Shown piece by piece: positions 44,386 to 54,600 of a DNA stretch of 64,000 nt. This DNA comes from Haematococcus lacustris (Eukaryota > Chlorophyta > Chlorophyceae > Chlamydomonadales > Haematococcaceae). The first letter of the stretch is position 1, and the number at the start of each line of letters is the position of its first letter. A program made the translations under genes and the position numbers. The DNA lies in assembly GCA_030144725.1 (NCBI GenBank), contig JASKMD010000152.1:61001-125000 (forward strand). Reading direction: 5' to 3'. The notes below the pieces were generated by a model. It was given only the letters and a program-made list of their open reading frames with translations, searched no databases and was not told where the DNA came from.

Positions 44386-47088
44386 GTGCTCGGCTGGGAG
44401 CAGGTGGAAGTGAGTTGCTTGCTTGATGGCAATCTGCAAGCGTTTCAACACTCAGCGGATGCCAGCACAGAGGCCCTCCAACGCAAGGTGAGGAGCCTTG
44501 CCAACAGCCCCCTGTGCTCCCTAGCCAGCTGTCATAAGTTCAACCATAGCTCCAGCACCATGCCTGAATTCAGAATGCTATCCTCCTTATGCTTGTAGCA
44601 GCAAGCAGGGCCTGCAGGCAGAGCGGTGGTGATGATGAGATGGACGCACCTGTTCACTGTCCACTGGTGGCTGCCTGCTCTTCTGCAGGTTGCGCACCTG
44701 ACCAGCAAGTGTGACAGCCTGGCGGATGCCCTGCAGCGGGGAGAGCAGCAGGCCCTCACTCTCTCAGTGGCTCACAGGCAGGCTCTGGCCCACTGCAAGC
44801 AGCAGCTGGCCTCTGCGCAAGAGCAGGCTCAGGCAGCAGTGGCGCAGCTGGCAGCTGAAAGACTGCAGCTAGCAAGGTCGGCACCACAGAGCCAGCAGGA
44901 GCTGTCAGCGCCTAAGCTGGGCATAACCCCTGAGAGGGGTGTGGCAGACACGCCCAGATGCATCCAGGTGGGCCTATGGCTGCCTGACCCACCAGCACTG
45001 CCCCTTGACCTGAGGCGTTCTCTTCAATGTGTGCATTGCTGTTATGCGCTGCCTGGCTGCCGGTCACTGTGGTGAGGGCGGTACTGGCAGCTATGTGGGA
45101 AGATGGTGTGAGTTGCCTGACTAGGATAACAAATCGCCTGACTAGGAACGTAGCACTTGCAACAGTGCTGTAACCATTTCTTGCCCAGCACATCACCCTC
45201 CCCGCACGAGTTTGATGACTCAAGTCTTGTCCCTGATCACTGCATGTCCTGCGCAGGCCCAGACCGAGCAGCTGGCACAGCGCTTGCGTGAGCAGCAAGC
45301 CGCGAGCACCAGCCTTGCTCTAGAGATCCAAGAGAAGGACGAATACATTGCCACGCTGCTGGAGAAATGTGCCAAGCAGGATGCAGTGCTCAAGGTGTGC
45401 TGCGCTTCACAGTGGCGGCGGCAGGCCTGCTGGACAGAGTACTCCTCTTAGGCAAAGGCTGTCAGAGTACAGAGGCAGAGGCTGTCAGAGTACTCCCAGT
45501 CCTGTGAGCCCGGGCATAGCAGCACGTGCGCCTGGCTGCAGGTGATCAGGAGGCAGTTGCACGCCAATGGAAGCCGCGGCAGCAGTGCGAACGCTTCACC
45601 CCTACAACCCCTGCCAGCAGGCCCTGCACAAGTACCCGACCACATGCTAGGCTGTCAGCAGGTGAGGGTCAGTGCCATCCATGGCTCACGCTGAGCTGCT
45701 GAGACCAGAACAGCGCCTGCTCCCTGCCATCAGCACTTGCACACTTTAAGGGTGGAGGGGAGGCTGGGGAGCAAGCTCGCTCTAGTGTCCTCATACGTCG
45801 ATGTCCCTCTCCTCTGTTCTATGCTTGTATGTCACATGTCTGGCCTCAACCACCCCGGGTTGTGCCCCCATCCAACCGGGCGGTGCTGCAGCTGTGTCTG
45901 TGGCCTGTAGTATTCAGCTCAGTGCCTGAGCTGCAATGCCGCTTAGGGTTGCAATACTCGAACCACTGCGTATAGGGTGTGTTGGCCCGATGCCCACCCC
46001 CTGGTGCCACTTGTGATCGTAGCTTCCCATTCACTGCCAGTGTGTTAGCAGCTGGAGTTGTTGCCTCCACTGTTGCCTCTCTGCAGCCGCTCAGTCAAGC
46101 CCAGCAGCAAAGAATCCAGGCCCTGGCCCAGCTCTCTGCCCTGGAGCCTACCCCACCACCTCCCGGCCCCTGCCTCGACGTCATCACCAGCATCGACCTG
46201 TCGACACTGCGTGGCAAGCTGCAGGCACTGAAGGCCAGCTCTGCAGCCCCTGCCACCCCCTCTGGCCCCGTCCACCAGCCAGCATCACCAGTGCCACCTG
46301 CTGCCACCTGCTGCACTGCCCCTCGCTGCAGCAGCCTGCCAGCTGCCCCTACTGAGTCCTATCTCGGTTCCAGCCCTTCCCTGCTGGCCCAGGAGGTGGT
46401 CCACACCTGGTCCCTCAGCCCCTGGCAGCAGGCCCTGCACCAGCACCAGCACCAGGTGCAGGCCACGCAGGCCGCAGTGCTGCGAGTGCAGGGCGCCGGG
46501 GCTGAGGCGCTGCGCGCCTCCTCCTCCCTGGCAGCCCTCCTGCTGCCTGAGCCTCAACCCTCCAGCTGGAGCAGTGACCAGGAAGGGGAGGGCCAGGAGG
46601 ACAGCAGGGGAGCCACAGGGCTGCAGCACACCTGGTGCAGAGGGAGAGGTGAGGAGTGCGGAGCGGCCAGTACCTCCAGCAGCACTGGCAGTGTGTGCAG
46701 CAGCGGGAGGGGAGTGTCTGGGCGGGGCAGGCAGGGCGACGCAGGCTCTGTGTCCAGGGTCCATGTTGGTCGTGTAAAGGCAGTGCGAGGGGCTGCGGGT
46801 GGCACACAGCCCTGCTGGGAGGGCAGGGACAGCTGGTCCGCCCCTGACCAATGCCTACTCCGCGGTGCCTCCGTATGTAGTCCTAGCTTCCCATCCGCTG
46901 CCAAACCCCATGACACCAGCGGTGCTGAGGTTGAGGGTGAGGAGCAGGACAGAGCTGTATCACCTGCCAGTACGCAGCTGCCATGCGGCATGCTTCTCAA
47001 GGCCATGCATGTGTTGCGCAGCACTGGCAAGCGGCACCTGCAGGTAGATGGGGACAGCAGCAGTGAGGATGAGCAGCTTTGCACATGA
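44386..47088 (+). CDS. Coiled-coil protein, 3' part (five exons seen)
   Basis: Exons join in phase 0: 44386-44487, 44689-44967, 45257-45394, 45542-45661 and 46087-47088, with consensus GT-AG borders. Exons 1-3 are continuous coil (DSLADALQRGEQQALTLSVA, QLASAQEQAQAAVAQLAAER, QTEQLAQRLREQQAASTSLA, IQEKDEYIATLLEKCAKQD). Exon 4 is Ser/Pro-rich. Exon 5 is a 333-residue tail rich in Ser, Pro, Ala and Gln ending in an acidic SSSEDEQLCT. An in-frame ATG lies at 44380, but the AG before 44386 looks like an acceptor, so the true start is probably further upstream. The class resembles cytoskeletal, kinesin-stalk or ciliary coiled-coil proteins; no motor or other domain is visible. Confidence 0.6.
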
Positions 47089-48728
47089 CAGCCACGGCAC
47101 CTCCCTCATCAGCCCAGCAGGCAACGTCCCAACCACCACCTGCCATCCACTGCCACCATGTATGGACCTGTTGTGACTGCTTGCTGCCATTGTAGGGTTG
47201 GTAGGGTAGGACGCAATTTTGAAGTGTAAGCATGATCAAGGCTGCTGCCAAGCGGGTGGACGGATGTGGTTTGTCTTGTGCTGATCCTCCTGTTGGGGTT
47301 TGGAGGCAGGCTGGTGAGGCCTCAGGTGCTAAGACAACACTCCTGCTATTGAGCCCATAAGTCAGGCACCAGTGCAACAATGGATGTCCGTGGCCAAAAA
47401 CAACAACCATACTTTACCGCCTGCTTACTCTCTATCCACTGAGGATAGGCGGCTGGCAGGCTGCTGCAGCTGTCAAGGTGTTGACCAGATCGCTTCACAC
47501 ACCAGCAGGGGAGGGGTGGCTGGTAGGTGGGCCGGCAGGCTTCATTGCAGCCACTCGCCGCTTGCCGCTTGCGTTGTAGTACTTCGCGCTCCATGTCGGC
47601 AATGACCGGCATACCGACCAGCTGACGGGCCTGACACCAGCCAGCTGCCAGCTGCCAGTCAGCAGTCGGCCGGTGCGAATGTGAGCCCGACCACTGGCTG
47701 TTTCCTGACCCTAGCCACATGAGCACCAGGCCACTACAGCGACTCAGCAGCACTCGGCATCGAGGATTGTGAGCCGTGAGACATTGCTGGCCCAAGCGGG
47801 CTGGTCAAGACAGCCGTGGGCTAGAGGCTCGCCGCAGGTGGTAGCAGCGTGGGGTCAGGCGCTCAGGGGTCAGGTGAGCTAGGCTGAGGCACCTGCTAGT
47901 AAGGGCTGGGCAGTCTGGTAAGGGCTCAAAGGCCAGCTGCCAGCCTCACCCTCCTGCTGACGCACACTCCACATGTCAAACTATATGCAACAGTGTTTTT
48001 TTCAAAACAGCCAAGCTGATGCTGGTCACGAAGGGTCCAGGACCGTCACATGGCTGGTTACGCAGCTGGTCCCGACTGGTTACGAAAAACAAACATCGCA
48101 TCATTTGTTTATGGCAAAAGCCATTGTTTGTAAATATTATAAACAACCAGACATTTTCGGTTACGAAGCAGCCGAGGCCAGCCACCGCAAGGGTCCATTT
48201 GGTAACGAAATCCAGGCCTATAAAACAAGCTTTTGGTTCTGATTGTTACGAATGTTACTGAAAAGCACTGATAGGCAACAGGTCACCCCCGCCATTGGCT
48301 GCACCCCTGATAACATCTTACCGGTCTTTAGGAATTTTACAGCAATTCTTGCGCAGGGCGGTGTAGCTCACGAGCGCGAGGCTAGCGGGCTGCTCGGGCT
48401 GATATGCACCTGTGCCGGGGCGGGCGGGGGTGTTGGAAGAGGGGGTCGCGTTGTGCCGGTAGTGGGCTGCTTAGTGGGGCTGTGATCAGGAAACAGCTAT
48501 CGCGCTCGGTGGCTCCGCGGCATGGACGCGTGTAGTTTATTTTGTGTCACGTGACCCCATGTCAAACTTTACAAAATGTGGGCCTTTTTGCAGTCCACTT
48601 TACTGTCCAACCAGGAAGTCAAATGCTGGGTTGACAAGCTTGATTGGTTCTTTGTGAGGAGTACCAACGTGTCCCTTTGACAAATGCGCGATGCCCTCCT
48701 TTGTGGGCCGTCTGTGCTGCTGTAAAGT
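47089..48728. other. Unassigned stretch with repeated GTTACGAA motifs
   Basis: No convincing gene. Between about 48018 and 48250 the octamer-like GTTACGAA/GTCACGAA/GTAACGAA recurs at least five times at irregular spacing, as transposon subterminal motifs do, but no inverted ends were found. A minus-strand frame (47795-47346) is moderately protein-like but lacks a domain. Confidence 0.35.
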
Positions 48729-49210
48729 TGACTCTCATGCACCATGCACCCAGTCACAATCTCGGCCATTAGTACGCCATTAGTACGGGCCGCTGGTGAT
48801 GCTCCAAAGTAGACCCCCGTGCATCTTACACCCAGCCATATCCATTGTCCGCCTCATATTCAGCCTCCAGCTGCTCACTTTGCAACTCTCTCAGCACCCA
48901 ACGACGCAATTCCCGACGTCCCTCTTCCCTCTTCCACCCCATGTGCATGCGATATCGTTCACAGTGTTTGTTGGTCAGTTTGCCAAAGCACACCTCATCA
49001 TGCAGCAAATCGGAATGGAACAACATCAACAATGCATAACACTCTTCATCACAATATGCCACAATATGTACTCTCATGCACCATGCACCCAGTCACAATC
49101 TCGGCCATTAGTACGCTACCGATCAGTTTAAGCCGTTTTATGATTCTGCAGATTCTGCTGATTGACTCTTCGTGCACCTTACACCCAGCCACGTCAATTG
49201 TCCGCCTCAT
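48729..49210. repeat. Direct duplication of about 340 bp
   Basis: CATGCACCATGCACCCAGTC and the following ACAATCTCGGCCATTAGTACGC occur at about 48735 and 49075. A second shared block (TTACACCCAGCCA...TCCGCCTCATATTCA) follows each at about 48826 and 49178. The order is kept, so this is a diverged tandem duplication about 340-350 bp apart. Confidence 0.75.
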
Positions 49211-49218
49211 ATTCAAAC

Positions 49219-49945
49219 TCACACAGTCCAGTCACACAGTCCTCCCACAAAGGCCATCCAGCACGTGGCAACGGGGGTGGTTGTTGCTGATAGCCTGCAC
49301 ATAAGCCAAATGCTGCTTCTCCACCTGCTGTTTATGTAGTAGCAGGTCTGTCTGCTGCTGCTGCATGAGGTGCTGATGGCCAACTGCTGCTGCACCTCGC
49401 GTTGCACTTCAGCCACCTGTTGGCCCTTGAGCTCTTGCTGTAAGTTGTGAAGCTGCGGTGCCAACGTGTGCATGCGAGCTTGCTGCTGCTCCATGGAATT
49501 TAGGTCTGCCTCCTGCTGCTGAAGCTGGTGCTGCCGCTCTGTCAGATCCTGCTCCCTCCGGCTAAGGTCCACCTGCTGCTGCTGCAGCTGGTGCTGCCGC
49601 TCAGTTAATTGATGCTCCCATTGCAGCAGAGCTGCCCGCTGCTGCGCCACCAAATCAGCAAGTTGCTGCTCCTTGCGCTGAAGCTCATTCCGTTGGAGGT
49701 CCTGGAGTTGTTGTTGTAGTTGCTGCTGTTGCTCCCTGTGCTGCAATGTGAGCAAGCTGTTGCTCCCTGTGTGCAGCACCAGCATCAGCCTGGGCCTGAG
49801 CCTCAGCAGCAATAGCAGCCCCTGCTTGCGCCCCATTCTCAATGGGACCAGCAGCCTCTACAGCCCTCCGTTGTGCCGTAACCTCCCTCGCCTTCACTCC
49901 CCTTTTCTTGTCAACCATGGCCTTCACCAGCCTGCACAACGGCAA
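49219..49945 (-). CDS. Gln-rich coiled-coil protein (two overlapping frames)
   Basis: The main frame (49842-49219) holds a Gln/Leu coil with an internal repeat of about 21 residues (LTERQHQLQQQQVDLSRREQ, then DLTERQHQLQQQEADLNSME). A better N-terminus is in another frame from about 49918 (MVDKKRGVKAREVTAQRRAV, AAEAQAQADAGAAHREQQLA). A short intron or a frameshift near 49750 would join them. The C-terminal residues past the coil look like non-coding read-through. It is similar in style to the transposon coiled-coil proteins at 38-40 kb and may be mobile-element-derived. Confidence 0.4.
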
Positions 49946-50631
49946 ACATAGTTCTCAGCTCAGTCCCTTCATTTTTTTGACTATTTTTTGCTGCTCGTTG
50001 TTGCTCGGGAGCCACAGGCACCAATGCGTTCAGCATCTTGTGCCACCTGTAATTCGTCGGCTTGCACCTGCCAGCAATCCGCCGTCGCACTCATGCCCCT
50101 AACTTGGGAAAGGGTCTCAATGCGTGCTGTGACGTAGCAACACTGTTGCGTGCCGACCTGAAAACTTGCAATGTCCAGTCACGATGCGAATTTACTCCGC
50201 GCTGGGTCCAGGCTGCCTAAAGCAGTTGTTAGGAGTGTCTACGAGGCCCAAGAACACGTCGCATGTTGGGGGCCAGCTACCCGGCAAACCGTTGGGACTG
50301 GCAGCACACTCGTCAGGCCACAAGCAGCCCATCGCACCAATCGGCGGCTTCATCCGTGCAAAATTGAGCCAATGGCGGGGGTGACCAACAGCAGGTCACA
50401 CATGGATGCAGCAGCACTGCCTGGGCCCTTCCTCGGTATCAACAGGTCACACTGGAGCCTACTAAGTCACACTGGAGACCATACTAGTCACACTGGAGCA
50501 TGGAGTATTACCTCAGTACTTGAGCTTGGAATAGGCTCTGACCGATGTGCGGGGCAGGCTCCAACCGTTGCCCAACCACTGGAACTTCTTATGACTTCAT
50601 CTCAACATTCAAAGGCGCGCGGTTAGGTTAA
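49946..50631. other. Unassigned stretch with AGTCACACTGGAG repeats
   Basis: GTCACACTGGAG occurs three times at about 50444-50500, with a related GGTCACACATGGA before it. No gene or transposon end was recognised. Confidence 0.4.
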
Positions 50632-51161
50632 GGCCCCTATTCCAATGTCGAGGCGAGGCGAGGCGAGGTGCATGGGGTGCTTTTTCGAGGCGAGGCGGCG
50701 AGGCGAGGCGGCGAGGTCTCCATGTCCCTCTAACCGCCCCCAACCGCCCTACCTCGCCCCTCGCGATTCCAATGGCGAGGCGAGGTCGGGATGCCCATGT
50801 CACCAGATTTGCGTGCATGGGGCGTCGCCGCCTCGCCAAGCCAGCCTCGCCCCCAGGCCCAGCGAGGCGAGGCGAGGTCACAGGCGAGGTGTGACTGTTT
50901 TCCAGAACTGGCAGCTTGGCGAGTATGGGGGTGGCGAGTGGCTGCGCGATGCTCAGCATGTCTAGGCTGCAAAACGTAGCATCAGCATCGACGAAGCAGC
51001 AACTAGTGGATAAACAGGAAGAAGTCCTGGCCAGGATAGAGGACCGATAGCTGCAATAGATTTCGGCGGCGACTGGGAGCAGATTGCTGCCGTATCCGTC
51101 CACAGGCAACGATGCAACCTCAACGCGGAGCAGCCTTCAGCTTGTGCACCTGCGTGCTGGC

Positions 51162-51198
51162 ACCTGCTGTGCATTGCTTTGCCTGCTTTGACCGCTTT
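51162..51198. repeat. 37-bp LINE target site duplication, copy next to poly(A)
   Basis: Runs from ACCTGCTGTGCATTGCTTTG to TTTGACCGCTTT and is identical to 62472-62508. It abuts the T-run that is the LINE poly(A) tail on the minus strand, as target-primed reverse transcription predicts. Confidence 0.93.
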
Positions 51199-51216
51199 TT
51201 TTTTTTTTTTTTTTTT

Positions 51217-51655
51217 GCCGGCGAGAGATTACAGGAGTAAGATAGGCTAAGAGAGAGACTAAGAGAGAGACTAAGAGAGAGACAGAAAAAGAAAGACTAG
51301 ACCAAATCTTGAGCAAGCTACCCCCTCCCTTCCTCAAAAAGGCAAGCAAACCCCACCCCACCACCCCACCACCAAACAGCGTCCAAACCACCCTAGAACG
51401 GTAACTTCACCCCCCCAAGGAAAGACGTCCAAACACCCCCCACACCCCCACCCTCAGCAACCCCTCCACCTCGCCGACCCTAGGGACCCCCGGACAACAC
51501 AACATACACCCCTAGGCCCCCCCGCTCCAAGGCACAACCCTCGCTGCCCGTCCGCCCCCACTAAGCGAACACAAGAACCTAACCTAGGGCTCCCCAGAGA
51601 CCTAACAGCCTCCAACCCCTCAAAACACTCAGAACCCCTAACAAGCGAACCCAGC
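51217..51655 (-). other. LINE 3' untranslated region
   Basis: On the minus strand, from the ORF2 stop at 51656 to the poly(A) tail. It contains three tandem GAGAGACTAA units (51243-51290 on + as CTAAGAGAGAGA) close to the tail and C-rich stretches. The near-tail repeat could be a recognition feature for the reverse transcriptase. Confidence 0.6.
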
Positions 51656-54600
51656 TCAAGCAAGAGGGGCAGGGAAGGGGACGGGCCATTGCAAGGACAG
51701 GCGCACAACTAGCTCACCCGCCCCAAACGCCCTCTCCTCCCGCTGCCTGGCCCCCGCTACTATCCCCCCGGCCTCCCTTCCCCCTACCCTCTCCAGCGCC
51801 CTCTCCTCTGCCCCCTCCTTGGCGAACCACCCTCCTGACGGCTCCGGCCACAACCGGTCAAACTGGTCTGCGCCAAGCTCCGGGTCCGTACCCCTAAACC
51901 AGGTGGAGGGCACCGCTCCACAAAGGCCCACCCGGATGTCTCTGCCTACCCGGTGCCAGTCGCGTTTAACAGCGGAGGAGAGGGTGAGGACGACCTCCTC
52001 TGCCACTCGTTGCGCCACCATCTGCGGCTGGAGGGCTGTAGCGGCCCCGGAGCTGCGGAGACGCCACACCGTGCCTAGATAGGCCACGCGCAACCTGAGC
52101 CACAGCAAGCTGTCTGGGGGCTGGAATGGGGGAGCCTCGCTGCGGGTGGGGCGACCACTGAGGAGCAGGAGGGCATCGCCGGAGGGGGGGCGGGTGCCGG
52201 TAAGGTGGCCGTACACATCCAACACCCACTCCCAGACCGGAGCCACGGCGGGGCAAGTGAGAAAGGCGTGGGTGAGGGTCTCTAGCTGGCCCGGCTGGCA
52301 GAGGCGGCAATCGGATGAACCCGGGGCAGCAGCGCCCTTAAGGATGTGGCCCCACAAGGCCCCAACCATGAGGCTGCCGTGGAGCACCCGCCAGGCCACG
52401 ATGGCATGCTCCCGGCGGAGGGTGGGATCCATCAGCTCCTTCCACACCTGGAGACAGGACTGGCCCGGTCTAGCTGCTGCGGCCAGCTCATCCACCGTGC
52501 CATCGGGGGGGACTTGCAGGGTAGCTGGCTGCCTACCGGTGCGCCGGGGCCCTTGCTGGGCCTCCAGCTGCCGCTCCGCCCGCTCGGCTGCTCGTTGCTC
52601 CGGGGAGGGGCGGGGAGGGGCTCTGGCGGAGGTGTCTCGCCAGCGCGGCGCCTGGCTGCCTTGCACTTCCTCTGGGAGCAGCTCCTCCGCGTCCCTGCCT
52701 TGCTGCTCCCGCTCTTCCGCTGCTCGCTGGGCTGTAACTTGCTGAGCGCTGGCCTGCCACCGCTCCTCCAGCTCCCTGAACGCCTCTCCGTCAACTGCTG
52801 TCCCCTGAGCCACCCCGGCCTCCCGTGGGGGGCGCCTTCCCCAAAGCACCGGCCACAGGCCCCCCCCTGGAGGGTAGAGCGCGTCAACGCTGACTCGCTG
52901 GAGCTGGTGGAGGCGCACCTTGGCATCCCTGACGGTTAACTCCAAGAGGGTGGTGGTGCCCAAGCCCCACACCTGGGGATCCAGCTGCAGGTGGGCCCAG
53001 GGGCCTAGGAGCCACTCCTCCTTGGGCCAGGGAGGGGGCCCGGCCTTATGCGCTGGGGCTCCACCTTGCCCTCCTGCTCCACCCCCTCCCCGCCCCCCAC
53101 CCCTGTCCCTACCCCCGCTCCCTCCCCTGCCTCTGCCCCTCCCCCCCCCCCTATCTACCCCCACCTGCCCCTGGCCCTGACCACCCTCCTGCCCTTGCCC
53201 GCCCAGGCGCCCTGCAGGCAGAGGACGGAGGTGGGTAGCTCGCTCCTCCGGTGTCAAGAGGTAGTTGGGCTTGTTGAGGCGGGCCACCGCAGCCGGCTCC
53301 CAGACTGCCCCCTCCACCACCTGGAACGTCCCCAGGGGCCCCTGACCCGTGGGGTTAAGGGGGAAGAGCCGCCCGTTGGGGGCCACCCAGTGGGAGGGAT
53401 GGAGCGCGGGGTGGCACCGAGCCACGAACCCCACCCCGGGCCCCACCCTCAGGCATTCCCAATCAGGTGGGGGGGGGTCACGTAGGTCCACCCACTGCTG
53501 CCAGGGCTCCGGGAGACAGGCTCTAACCAGGTCTGCAGCCCACCGGGTGACACCCTCGTGCTGAGACTGCCGCTGAAGGGCCTCACGCACGTGACGGACG
53601 TGGGTCCAACCCTGGCCCTCTGCCTCCTGCCTAGCAGAAGGGATCAGGCGGATCAGAGGGTTGAACCACAACGGTTCCGCCATCACCGAGTAGAAGGATT
53701 GACTCTCTGGGGGTACCACCCGGAACAGACGAAGTTGGGCCAAGGCGGCCACGTGAGCTTGCAGCCGCGGGGTGATATTGCGCGAGGGAGGGGCGCTGGG
53801 GTCTGTGATGACCCAGGTGCTGAGGCCGTGGCTGGGGTCTGCCAAAAGGCTGTGGGTAAGGGGTTGCCAAGGGCGCACCCGGGGCGACCAAAGCTGGGCT
53901 AACATCTTCGCCCGCATGGCTGTGCTGATGACCCCTAGGTCTGGGAGCCCCACCCCTCCCTCCCGCCGGGGCATCACGCAGATGGCCTCGCTAGGGTACA
54001 GGCGGTTGCTGTTGGGGCTGCGCTCCTGGGGAAGGTCTGGCGCAGCAACAAAGCGCTTGATGGCAAGGGCCATGGCCTGCGCCAAGGCTTTGGGAGGTTG
54101 CACGGCGGCCATCTGGTAGACGACCTTACTGACCAGGCACTGCTGAGCCACCTGTACCCTCCCAAGCAGGTTGAGGCCCAGGGGCTGCCAAGGGAGGGAG
54201 GCCGCTGTGATGGCAGCTGCAGCACCACCATAGGCGGCCTCTCCTGTGGCAGCGTAAGAGGTCGCCCCTAGGGGGACCCCCAGGTGGCGCACCACCAACC
54301 CCGGCGGCGCGGCGCGGATGACCCCCCCTGCCCCTGCCCCTGCCCCTGCCCCTGCCCCTGCCCCTGCCCCTGCCCCTGCCCCTGCCCCTGCCCCTGCCCC
54401 TGCCCCTGCCCCTGCCCCTGCCCCTGCCCCTGCCCCTGCCCCTGCCCCTGCCCCTGCCCCTGCCCCTGCCCCTGCCCCTGCCCCTGCCCCTGCCCCTGCC
54501 CCTGCCCCTGCCCCTGCCCCTGTCCCCTGCCCCTGCCCCTGCCCCTGCCCCTGCCCCTGCCCCTGCCCCTGCCCCTGCCCCTGCCCCTGCCCCTGCCCCT

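Noticed and set aside
53048..54119. Several + strand frames over 80 codons antisense to LINE ORF2
   Set aside because: They are high-GC shadows of the reverse transcriptase frame with no own motifs.
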